Below, in pieces: positions 29,644-39,804 of a stretch of 64,000 nucleotides of DNA. Within the stretch, counting starts at the first letter, position 1. Each line of letters starts with the position of its first letter. The DNA is taken from NCBI GenBank assembly GCA_023954075.1, contig JAMLIV010000006.1:40820-104819 (forward strand), given 5' to 3'. The notes beneath the pieces were generated by a model. It made no database searches. It saw only the letters and a list, made by a program, of their open reading frames with translations, and was not told the origin of the DNA. The DNA is from Lysobacteraceae bacterium (GTDB taxonomy: Bacteria; Pseudomonadota; Gammaproteobacteria; Xanthomonadales; Xanthomonadaceae). Made by a program: the position numbers and the translations under genes.

Positions 29644-30303
29644 TCAGGGAGCGGCATCCAGCAGGGCGGCGCGTCCCTGCACATCCTGTTCGAGCAGGCG
29701 TACCCGGAAGGCATCGCGCCGGTTCGGCGGCAGCCGCCGCAGCTCCCGGCGCAGGGCGTCGACCTGGGCGGGCGTCAGCGCCCGCAGCAGCGCCAGGGTA
29801 TCGGCATGTTCCTCGGCCGGCACGAACGGAAAAAGCTGGCCGGCCAGGTCCATCGCGGCGCGCGTGGGCGGATCGAAGCGGTAGCGCCGGCGCTGCTCGG
29901 GCGAAAGCGCGTCGAAGCGCGCACGCCATCCCGCGCGCACTTCGGCGGGCATCTGCGCCAGCCGCGCTTCGGCCTGGAGCACCGCGCCGCGGGTCGGTTC
30001 GTCGAGATGCTCCCAGGCGTCGAAACGCTCGCGCAACGCGAGTTTCTCCTGCGGGGCCAGGTCGTCCCAGGCGGTCAGGTCCAGCCGCAGCCGTGCCTGC
30101 GCCTCGGGCGACAGCGCCAGCCAGGCCCGCGCATGCAGCTCCAGACGTTCGCGCAGCACCGGCGGCAGGCCGGCCAGCAGAGTATCGAAGGGTGCCAGGG
30201 TCTGGCGCAGCGCCGCCGCATCCGGCGCGCCCGCGGGGGCAGGAGCCTGTGCCGAGGCCGCGCCGGCGAGCAGCACCAGAGCGCAGAGCGCGGCAACTTT
30301 CAT
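29644..30303 (-). CDS. DUF3106-domain exported protein
   Basis: 219 residues: signal peptide (MKVAALCALVLLAGAASAQ), then a helical domain rich in WxxLxPxxxxxLRxR repeats (LAPFDTLLAGLPPVLRERL, WDDLAPQEKLALRERF, FDALSPEQRRRYRF) typical of DUF3106. Periplasmic, function unknown. ATG overlaps the stop of the upstream gene by 4 bp; the pairing with that gene is recurrent in related bacteria as far as I recall. Confidence 0.82.
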   Translation of the reverse strand: MKVAALCALVLLAGAASAQAPAPAGAPDAAALRQTLAPFDTLLAGLPPVLRERLELHARAWLALSPEAQARLRLDLTAWDDLAPQEKLALRERFDAWEHLDEPTRGAVLQAEARLAQMPAEVRAGWRARFDALSPEQRRRYRFDPPTRAAMDLAGQLFPFVPAEEHADTLALLRALTPAQVDALRRELRRLPPNRRDAFRVRLLEQDVQGRAALLDAAP

Positions 30304-31010
30304 CGCAGCGCTTCCTGTTCGGACAGCCAGACGTGGAACTCGAGGTCGTCGAGCACCTCCGGATGCTGCTGTCGAAAGAGCACCAGCATGAAGTCCGGCG
30401 CGGTGAGCGGAGCCTCCGGTGCCGTCGGCGGCGGCATGCGCTGGGGGCCGGGCGCAACCTTCACGACCGGCGGGCGCGCGGCGCGCCAGGCCTGCCAGCC
30501 GAGCGCCAGTCCCGCGCCCAGCACCAGCAGCGCCAACGCCGCCGGGAGCCGCGGCCAGAGCCCGAGCGTCACGGGCGACCGCTGCCGTGGCGAAGCGGCA
30601 GGTCGCGGCGATGCCGCAGCAGCCGCCACCGGCGCTGTCGCGGCCGAAGGCACTTCCGGTACAGGCACGGATTCGCCGTGCTGCGGTGCGGCACCAGCGC
30701 CGCCCGCCCCCTTGGCCAACAGCACCCGGCAGCGCTTGAGCCATTCGGTGGACTCGCGATCCTGCGGCCGATCCGAAAGCTGCACGCGCAGCTGGGAGGT
30801 GGCGAAGGCAAGCGACGCGCCGACCGCTGCGGGTGCCGCGCCCAGCCGCCGGGCGATCTCTCCCGCATCCACGCCCTCCTGCAGGCACAGCAGCATCACC
30901 TGCCGCTGCAGGGGGGAAAGTCGCGCCAGCGCCTCGTGCAGCAGACGCCGCGCCGACGCTTCCGGCAGCGAGAGAAACGACGGGGCGGTCGCGGAGGAAG
31001 GGGGCGGCAT
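30300..31010 (-). CDS. Membrane protein with sigma-70 region 4-like HTH
   Basis: 236 residues in three parts: an N-terminal helix-turn-helix resembling sigma region 4 (LSPLQRQVMLLCLQEG, then EIARRLGAAPAAVGASLAFA, about 30-80); a Pro/Ala-rich linker; one membrane helix (LPAALALLVLGAGLALGW, about 160-178); and a C-terminal DFMLVLFRQQHPEVLDDLEF segment of the kind seen upstream of DUF3106 genes. No region 2 is encoded; an in-frame stop lies 73 bp upstream. Either a decayed sigma factor fused to a DUF3619-like tail or a membrane-tethered regulator. Confidence 0.65.
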   Translation of the reverse strand: MPPPSSATAPSFLSLPEASARRLLHEALARLSPLQRQVMLLCLQEGVDAGEIARRLGAAPAAVGASLAFATSQLRVQLSDRPQDRESTEWLKRCRVLLAKGAGGAGAAPQHGESVPVPEVPSAATAPVAAAAASPRPAASPRQRSPVTLGLWPRLPAALALLVLGAGLALGWQAWRAARPPVVKVAPGPQRMPPPTAPEAPLTAPDFMLVLFRQQHPEVLDDLEFHVWLSEQEALR

Positions 31011-31479
31011 CGGGTCGAAACTGGCGGCGTGGCGGGTCAGGATAGCAGCGCGCCCACCCCCATCCCTGTCCGCCAGCCTACCCTATCCGTGGGGCTTGAC
31101 TTCCGCACATTCGGCGCTGCACCCAAGCAACACAAGGACTTGCGGCACATGCGTTGTGCACAGCGCGATCGAGCGACGCCGCGCGGCGTCGATTTCCGCG
31201 CGACAACCCGCTTCGCCGCGCAAGCATTATTCATAACATGTTGATATAAATGGAAATTGATCTTGTGACGATTTTTTGACCAAGGTGCCGTAGCCGGCCC
31301 AGCCATGGGGCCGGCGCACCCGACCACGGTGGATGGTCCACACACTTATCCACAGGAGGTGTGGATTTCACTCGTTTCGTCTGTCACGACAGGAAGTTAC
31401 CGGCAATTCATCAATCCGCGCACAGATCTTTGCAGTAACTGTGGAACGGCGGTCACGGTGCTGCGTCTACACTGCGTCG
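31011..31479. other. Divergent intergenic region upstream of priA
   Basis: 469 bp without a gene, between the HTH-membrane gene and priA. It holds an AT-rich patch at about 31225-31280 (including TTGATATAAATGG and TTTTTTGACC), a TGTGCACA palindrome near 31152, and the DnaA-box inverted repeat described separately. No confident promoter pair could be assigned. Confidence 0.6.
31346..31366. promoter_or_regulatory. DnaA-box-like inverted repeat upstream of priA
   Basis: TTATCCACA (31346-31354) is a perfect consensus DnaA box. It forms a perfect inverted repeat ATCCACA / TGTGGAT with a 5-bp spacer, so two DnaA monomers could bind face to face about 115-135 bp before the priA start. Confidence 0.5.
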
Positions 31480-33672
31480 ATGCCTGTTCCCGCACCCGCA
31501 ACCTGGCGAATCGCCCTGTCCGTGCCGCTGCCGCGCCTGTTCGACTATCGGCCGGCGGACGGCGCATCCACGCCAGCAGCCGGGTGTCGGGTGAAGGTGC
31601 CGTTCGGCAGCCGCTCGCTGGTGGGTTTCTATGTCGAAGCCGGCACGGCCGATCCGGAGGGACCGGAGCTGCGCACCGCCGAGGCCGTGCTGGACGAGGT
31701 GCCGCTGTTCGATCCCCCGCTCTGGCAGGCGCTCGGCTGGGCCGCCGGATACTGGCAGCGTCCGCTGGGCGAGGTGCTGGCCACCGCCCTGCCGGTGGCG
31801 CTGCGGCAGGGCGAGCCGTTGCCCGACACGCGCATAGCGTTCTGGCACCTCACCGAGGCCGGCGGCACCGCGCTGGCCGGACTGCGCCGCGGCTCGCGCC
31901 CGCGCGCGCTGGCCGACTATCTGGCGCAGGGCGAGCGCGACGAGGCCGCGCTGGCGGCAAGCATCGGCCCCGGCTGGCGCGATGCGCTGCGCCGGCTCGA
32001 AGCGCGCGGTCTGGCCGCGTCGATCCTGCGCGTGCCGTCGCGCGAAGCGCACGCTCCCGCACGCGCCGCGCCCGAGCTCTCACCCGAGCAGGCAGAGGCG
32101 ACCGCAGCCATCGACGCCCTCGCCGGCCGATTCGCCGTGGCGCTGCTGGAAGGGGTGACCGGCAGCGGCAAGACCGAGGTGTATCTGGCCGCGATCGAGG
32201 CCTGCCTGGCGCGCGGCCGCCAGGCGCTGGTACTGGTGCCCGAGATCGGCCTCACCCCGCAGGCCATACGCCGCTACGGCGAGCGCCTGCCCGTGCCCGT
32301 CCTGGTGCTGCACTCGGGTCTGTCGGAAACCGAGCGCGCCGCCACCTTTGCGCGCATGGCGCGGGGCGAGGGCCGGGTGCTGATCGGAACGCGCTCGGCG
32401 GTGTTTTCACCGCTGCCCGACGCCGGCCTCATCATCATCGACGAGGAGCACGACGGCTCCTACAAGCAGCAGGACGGCTTTCGCTACCACGCCCGCGACT
32501 TCGCCCTGGTGCGCGCCAGCGGCCTCGGCGTGCCCGCGGTGCTCGGCAGCGCCACGCCGAGCCTGGAAACCCTCCAGCACGCCCGCAGCAGACGCTACGC
32601 CTGGCTCACGCTGCGCGAACGCGCAGGCGGCGCGCGCCCGCCGCGCGTGCGCGTGCTCGACATCCGCAGCCAGCGCCTGGAACACGGCCTCTCGCGCCCG
32701 CTGCTGGACGCCATCGCCGACTGCCTGGCGCGCGGCGAGCAGGCGCTGGTGTTCCGCAACCGCCGCGGCTATGCGCCCGTGCTCCTGTGCCACGACTGCG
32801 GCTGGCACGCCGACTGCGCGCGCTGCGACCGTCCGCTCACCCTGCACGGACGCCACCGGCTGATCTGCCACCACTGCGGCCACCGCCGCAGCGTGCCGCC
32901 GGCCTGTCCGGACTGCGGCGGCCTCGCGCTGGTGCCGCAGGGTGCCGGCACCGAACGGCTGGAAGAAGCGCTGGCGGCGCGCTTCCCCGGCGTGCCGCTG
33001 ATCCGCGTTGACCGGGAAACCACGCGCGGACGCGATGCGCTGGGCAAGCACTTCGACGCCCTCGGCGACGCGCCCGGCATCCTCGTCGGCACCCAGATGC
33101 TGGCCAAGGGCCACGACCTGCCAAAGCTCACGCTCGTCGCCATCACCAGCGCCGACGAAGGGCTTTTCAGCGCCGACTTCCGCGCCGGCGAGCGCATGGC
33201 GCAGCTGCTGGTGCAGGTCGCCGGCCGCGCCGGGCGCGCGCAGCGTCCGGGCGAAGTCTGGCTGCAGACCCATCATCCCGATCATCCGCTGCTGCAAACC
33301 CTGGTGACGCGCGGCTACCCGGCCTTCGCCGAGGCCGAGCTGGCCGAACGCGCCGCCGCCGGCCTCCCGCCGTTCTCGCACTTGGCCCTGCTGCGCGCCG
33401 AGTCGCCCCACGCCGAACCGCTCAACGCCTTCCTCGCCGCCGCCCACGCGCTCGCCCGCGCGCAGGGCAGCGCGGAGGTGGCGGCGCATCCGCCCATGCC
33501 CGCGCCGATGCCGCGCCGCGCCGGCCGGCTGCGCGGCCAGGTGCTGTTCGAATCCACCCATCGTCCCGCCCTGCAGTCGCTGCTGCGCACGCTGTATCCC
33601 GCGCTCTTCGACCTGCCCGAAGCGCGCCGCGTGCGCTGGTCGCTGGACGTGGATCCGGTGGATTTGTATTGA
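31480..33672 (+). CDS. priA: Primosomal protein PriA (replication-restart helicase)
   Basis: A 730-residue DEAH-type helicase. Walker A GVTGSGKTEVYLAAI, Walker B IIIDEEHDGSYKQQ, and the cysteine-rich zinc region (CHDCGWHADCARCDRPL, CHHCGHRRSVPPACPDCGG) that binds two zincs. Motif VI is QVAGRAGRAQRPGEVWLQT. N-terminal 3'-end-binding domain starts WRIALSVPLPRLFDY. Start MPVPAPATW at 31480 is chosen because homology begins there; the frame is open 147 bp further upstream. Confidence 0.97.
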   Translation: MPVPAPATWRIALSVPLPRLFDYRPADGASTPAAGCRVKVPFGSRSLVGFYVEAGTADPEGPELRTAEAVLDEVPLFDPPLWQALGWAAGYWQRPLGEVLATALPVALRQGEPLPDTRIAFWHLTEAGGTALAGLRRGSRPRALADYLAQGERDEAALAASIGPGWRDALRRLEARGLAASILRVPSREAHAPARAAPELSPEQAEATAAIDALAGRFAVALLEGVTGSGKTEVYLAAIEACLARGRQALVLVPEIGLTPQAIRRYGERLPVPVLVLHSGLSETERAATFARMARGEGRVLIGTRSAVFSPLPDAGLIIIDEEHDGSYKQQDGFRYHARDFALVRASGLGVPAVLGSATPSLETLQHARSRRYAWLTLRERAGGARPPRVRVLDIRSQRLEHGLSRPLLDAIADCLARGEQALVFRNRRGYAPVLLCHDCGWHADCARCDRPLTLHGRHRLICHHCGHRRSVPPACPDCGGLALVPQGAGTERLEEALAARFPGVPLIRVDRETTRGRDALGKHFDALGDAPGILVGTQMLAKGHDLPKLTLVAITSADEGLFSADFRAGERMAQLLVQVAGRAGRAQRPGEVWLQTHHPDHPLLQTLVTRGYPAFAEAELAERAAAGLPPFSHLALLRAESPHAEPLNAFLAAAHALARAQGSAEVAAHPPMPAPMPRRAGRLRGQVLFESTHRPALQSLLRTLYPALFDLPEARRVRWSLDVDPVDLY

Positions 33673-33707
33673 GCGGGGATCACCCGCCAGGCGGCCGCAC
33701 GGACCCC

Positions 33708-33734
33708 GCGTCGGCCGCGCAGGGCCGGCCTGCG
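33708..33734. repeat. REP-like palindrome, copy 3 (partial)
   Basis: 27 bp matching copies 1 and 2 with two differences from copy 2. Lies between the convergent priA and xth genes, the typical location of REP elements, and may act as a transcription stop or mRNA-stabilising hairpin. Confidence 0.65.
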
Positions 33735-33758
33735 AATCGCCGCGGCGCGTGAAACGGA

Positions 33759-34529
33759 TCAGTCCATCGCCAGCCACACCGGCGCGTGGTCGCTGGGGCG
33801 GTCCCAGGTGCGCGGTTCGCGGTCGATGCCGGCGGCAGTCAGGCGCGGGCGCAGGGCCTCGCTGGCCAGAATGAGATCGATGCGCAGCCCGAGGTTGCGG
33901 CGAAATCCGGCGGCGCGGTAGTCCCACCAGGAAAAATGCCCGCCCTCGGCTTCGAACAGGCGGAAGCTGTCGTGCAGGCCCAGCCCGAACAGCCGCCGCA
34001 GCGCCGCGCGCTCGGCGGTGGACGTCAGGATGCTGTCGTCGCCCCAGACCGCAGGATCGTGCACGTCCCGATCCTCCGGCGCGATATTGAAATCGCCCAG
34101 CACGACAAGCTCGGGATGGCGCGCGCGCTCGGCCGCGATCCAGTCGTGCGCGGCGGCGAGCCAGCGCAGCTTGTAGTCGTATTTTTCGCTGCCGACCGAC
34201 TGCCCGTTGACCACATAGAGATCGATCACGCGCACGCCGTCCACGGTGGCCGCAAGCACGCGCGCCTGATCGTCCTCGAAGCCGGAAATGCCGGCCTGCA
34301 CGTCGGAAATCACCCGATCGCGCGCAAGAATCGCCACACCGTTGTACGTCTTCTGCCCGTGGAACACGCTGCGATACCCGGCCTGCGCCAGCGCATCGGC
34401 CGGAAAGCGCGTGTCCTCGAGCTTGGTTTCCTGCAGCCCCACCACATCCGGCTGCGCCCGGCCCAGCCAGTCGAGCAGGTGCGGCAGCCTCACATTGAGC
34501 GAATTGACGTTCCAGCTGGCGATTTTCAT
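33759..34529 (-). CDS. xth: Exodeoxyribonuclease III family AP endonuclease
   Basis: A 256-residue Mg-dependent DNA-repair nuclease: KIASWNVNSLNVRLPHLL, LQETKLEDTRFP (metal Glu), YVVNGQS, VVLGDFNIAPEDRDVHDP and the C-terminal RPSDHAPVWL catalytic Asp-His. Cuts 5' of abasic sites and degrades 3' ends. Convergent with priA across a REP element. Confidence 0.96.
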   Translation of the reverse strand: MKIASWNVNSLNVRLPHLLDWLGRAQPDVVGLQETKLEDTRFPADALAQAGYRSVFHGQKTYNGVAILARDRVISDVQAGISGFEDDQARVLAATVDGVRVIDLYVVNGQSVGSEKYDYKLRWLAAAHDWIAAERARHPELVVLGDFNIAPEDRDVHDPAVWGDDSILTSTAERAALRRLFGLGLHDSFRLFEAEGGHFSWWDYRAAGFRRNLGLRIDLILASEALRPRLTAAGIDREPRTWDRPSDHAPVWLAMD

Positions 34530-34635
34530 GGGCGATCCACGGTGCGTGCGCGGCCATTCTGGCGCGCACCCGGGAAAACCGGTAGCCCGCGCAGGTCACC
34601 AGCAGGCCGCCCCGCACGCACGCCGCCATCGACAC

Positions 34636-35019
34636 TCACGGCACCGCGGTCAGCTCGTTGGCGTCCAGGTAGCCGTCGTTGTCGAGGTCGAGCCGGTCGA
34701 ACATGCGGGTCAGGGCGCGGCGGCGGGATTCGAGTGTAGTGGCGGTGCGCAGGCGGACGCCGGCGGGCATTTCGCTGGCCGACAGCACGCCGTCGCCGTT
34801 GCGGTCCATGGCGTGGAATCCCTGGCTCAGGTAGTCCTGATACTCGGTCAGCGAGACGCGCCCGTCGCCATCGGTGTCGAACCAGCTCAGGTACTCGCTG
34901 CGGCTGGCCTGCGCCAGAGTGGCGAAGGATGCGAACAGCAGCGCCGCGACGATCGCGCAGACGTGGCGCAGGCACAGGGGCGCGGAACCTTCGGACGGGC
35001 GGGGGTACATCGGCGGCAT
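34636..35019 (-). CDS. Exported EF-hand calcium-binding protein
   Basis: 127 residues. A signal sequence (LRHVCAIVAALLFASFATLAQA) precedes three EF-hand loops: DTDGDGRVSLTE, DRNGDGVLSASE and DLDNDGYLDANE, each with Ca-ligand positions 1, 3, 5 and 12 filled. Periplasmic calcium sensor or buffer; partner unknown. Start ATG 35019 has GGGAGA at good spacing; ATG 35010 is an alternative. Divergent from mutM. Confidence 0.85.
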   Translation of the reverse strand: MPPMYPRPSEGSAPLCLRHVCAIVAALLFASFATLAQASRSEYLSWFDTDGDGRVSLTEYQDYLSQGFHAMDRNGDGVLSASEMPAGVRLRTATTLESRRRALTRMFDRLDLDNDGYLDANELTAVP

Positions 35020-35131
35020 TGGATTCTCCCTGGGCGGATCATCGCCGCCTTTGCCGGCAAAGTCACCGCGCCGCGTCGCATTCCGGGCGTTCCGGCACGA
35101 CAATCAGGTGCCCCGTGACGCTTTGCCCGCC

Positions 35132-35944
35132 ATGCCCGAACTTCCCGAGGTCGAAACCACCTGCCGCGGCATCGCGCCGCACGTCATCGGACGCCGCGTG
35201 CGCGCGACGGTGCTGCGGCGGCCCGACCTGCGCTGGCCGATTCCACGCGAAATCGGCGAGGAGTTGCCCGGTCAGCGCATCGACGCGGTGCGGCGGCGCG
35301 CGAAATACCTGCTGCTCGATGCCCGGTCGGGCAGCGTGATCGTGCACCTGGGGATGTCGGGCAACCTGCGCGTGCTGGCGCACGACGCGCCGGTACGCGC
35401 GCACGACCACGCCGATCTCGTGCTCGATGATGGCCACCTCCTGCGCCTGCACGACCCGCGCCGCTTCGGGGCGCTGCTGTGGCAGCCGGCGGGCACGCTG
35501 CATCCGCTGCTGGCCGGCCTCGGACCCGAGCCGCTGTCGGATGATTTCAATGCCGACTGGCTCGCGCGCGCGGCGGCGGGACGGAGCGCGCCGGTCAAGC
35601 ATTTCCTGATGGACCAGCGCATCGTGGTGGGCGTGGGAAACATCTACGCCGCCGAGGCGCTGTTTCGCGCCGGCATCCATCCCGGCCGGGCCGCCGGGCG
35701 CATTGCCTTGGCGCGCTGGGAGCGGCTCGCGCTGGCGGTGAAGGACATCCTCGCGCGGGCGATCGCGCGTGGCGGCACCACGCTGCGCGATTTTCTCGCG
35801 CCGGACGGCGCGCCGGGCTATTTCGAGCAGGAACTGTCCGTCTACGGCCGCGCCGGACAGCCCTGCAAGGCCTGCGGCGGCACGCTGCGCGCCGCCGACT
35901 GGGGCCAGCGCGCGACGGTGTACTGTCCGCGCTGCCAGCGCTGA
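35132..35944 (+). CDS. mutM: Formamidopyrimidine-DNA glycosylase
   Basis: Removes 8-oxoguanine and formamidopyrimidines from DNA. The 270-residue protein begins PELPEVETT (catalytic Pro2 and Glu3), has the H2TH region KHFLMDQRIVVGVGNIYAAE and a C-terminal zinc finger (CKACGGTLRAADWGQRATVYCPRCQR in outline, CxxC...CxxC). Ends 15 bp before the convergent methyltransferase gene. Confidence 0.97.
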   Translation: MPELPEVETTCRGIAPHVIGRRVRATVLRRPDLRWPIPREIGEELPGQRIDAVRRRAKYLLLDARSGSVIVHLGMSGNLRVLAHDAPVRAHDHADLVLDDGHLLRLHDPRRFGALLWQPAGTLHPLLAGLGPEPLSDDFNADWLARAAAGRSAPVKHFLMDQRIVVGVGNIYAAEALFRAGIHPGRAAGRIALARWERLALAVKDILARAIARGGTTLRDFLAPDGAPGYFEQELSVYGRAGQPCKACGGTLRAADWGQRATVYCPRCQR

Positions 35945-35959
35945 GTCCGCGCCCTTGCG

Positions 35960-38479
<2,520 letters not shown>

Positions 38480-38504
38480 GAGGAATCGCGGAGCGGCCGC
38501 CCGG

Positions 38505-38723
38505 TTATTCGTCGTAGGCCCGAACGATGTGGTTGGTGGCGAACTGGCCGTCGCTCAAACCGGTGAGGCGCTTGATCGTGGCGTAGTCCTTCTCGCGCAG
38601 CGCACGACTCTCTTCTTCCGAAAGGCCGGCCTTGCGCATCACCGCATCGGCATCGGCCTCGTAGTCGCGGGCGAGCTCCGCGCTGCGGCCCAGCTCGCGC
38701 ATGAACTCCAACAGTTTCGACAT
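38505..38723 (-). CDS. Putative split-borosin precursor peptide
   Basis: 72 residues. Residues 1-55 are predicted helical (MSKLLEFMRELGRSAEL, DYEADADAVMRKAGLSEEE, ALREKDYATIKRLTG), closely resembling the helical leader (borosin-binding domain) of split borosin precursors such as Shewanella SonA, including the xxAVMRxxGLxxEE pattern. The tail GQFATNHIVRAYDE (59-72) would be the core, with HIVRAY the likely backbone-methylated stretch. AGGGGGA (38737-38731) lies 7 nt before ATG. Next gene on the strand is the methyltransferase fusion. Assignment is by similarity and position, not by experiment. Confidence 0.82.
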   Translation of the reverse strand: MSKLLEFMRELGRSAELARDYEADADAVMRKAGLSEEESRALREKDYATIKRLTGLSDGQFATNHIVRAYDE

Positions 38724-38931
38724 GCCGTGATCCCCCTGATCAAATGACGCTACCCCGCCGACAGGCCACCTGTGCGGCCCCCCGGCACTGCGCAAAAAGT
38801 GCGGCGATTGCGACCCGTCTCGCAAGATCGGAACGCGATGCGCGACGGTATCACAGATGCGCCGGCGCGAGCACTCCGGCGACCCGGATTCTTCTGTTCG
38901 AGCGCGTGCGGCACGCGTGCTGACGCACGCC

Positions 38932-39648
38932 TCACGGCACGCGCGCAATCGCCACGGCGCGCACTTCGCGTGCGCCGGCGCGCAGCAGGACGCGCGCGGC
39001 CTCGTCCAGGGTGGCACCGGTGGTAATGACGTCATCGACCAATACCACGATGCCCGCCTGCGGCACGGCCTCGAACGCACCGCGCAGGTTGCGCCGGCGC
39101 GCGGCGGCGTCGAGCGTGGTCTGGGCCGGCGTTGCACGGGAGCGGCGCATGCTGTAGCCGTCGACCGGCAGCGCGTGCGGGGCAGCCAGACAGCGCGCCA
39201 GTTCCAGCGCCTGGTTGTAGCCGCGCTGGCCCAGCCGGGTGTGATGCAGCGGAACCGGCACCACGCGCTCGGCACCGACCCATCCGGGCCATTGGGCCAG
39301 CCGTCGCGCGGCCAGTTCGCCGAGCACGCGCCCGCAGGCCAGGTCGCGGTGGAACTTGAAGCGCGGCACCAGTTGCGCGATCGCCGCCTCGTAGCGCCAT
39401 GCGGCGGCGGCCAACGCAAACGCCGGAGGATCGGCCAGGCACGCGCCGCAGGCCGGAGCGGCCGCCTCCAGCGGCAGCGCGCAGCGCGGACACGCCGGCT
39501 CGTTCAGCGCCAGGGCGGCGACGCAGGCGTGGCACAGATCCCGCGATCCCGCGCGCGCACCGCAGATCAGACAGCGCGCAGGCAGCAGGCCGAACGACAG
39601 GCTGCTGCGAAGGCGCGACACGATCACGGGCAGGCGGTTGACAGACAT
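38932..39648 (-). CDS. comF: ComF family protein (phosphoribosyltransferase fold)
   Basis: A 238-residue competence-associated protein. Zinc-ribbon cysteines near the N-terminus (CLICGARAG, LCHAC, CPRC, CGACLAD), then a PRTase domain with VPVPLHHTRLGQRGYNQA and the PRPP motif VVLVDDVITTGATLDEA. In DNA uptake ComF is thought to act at the inner membrane/cytosol step. Start MSVNRLPVIVSRLR at 39648. A GCGTGC/GCACGC hairpin without T-run follows the stop; 208 bp then separate it from the peptide gene. Confidence 0.92.
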   Translation of the reverse strand: MSVNRLPVIVSRLRSSLSFGLLPARCLICGARAGSRDLCHACVAALALNEPACPRCALPLEAAAPACGACLADPPAFALAAAAWRYEAAIAQLVPRFKFHRDLACGRVLGELAARRLAQWPGWVGAERVVPVPLHHTRLGQRGYNQALELARCLAAPHALPVDGYSMRRSRATPAQTTLDAAARRRNLRGAFEAVPQAGIVVLVDDVITTGATLDEAARVLLRAGAREVRAVAIARVP

Positions 39649-39804
39649 CGATTCGGTTTCCAGACTGCGTACACTGTGCCACCGGCGACCCACTCGCGCG
39701 ATCCCGATGCCGATGCCGCTACTGCCTGCCAGCGCTGCCCGCCCCCGGAGCCGCCGCGCCGCGTCGTTCGGCACGCCGCCCTGCGCCACCAGGCGATGCG
39801 CGCA

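Noticed and set aside
31225..31366. Possible replication origin
   Set aside because: One DnaA-box pair and an AT-rich patch are not enough; dnaA, dnaN and box clusters are absent.
38724..38931. Possible c-di-GMP riboswitch upstream of the peptide gene
   Set aside because: A GEMM-type element would fit the GGDEF fusion, but the conserved core with its GNRA tetraloop and receptor is not present; only short inverted repeats are seen.
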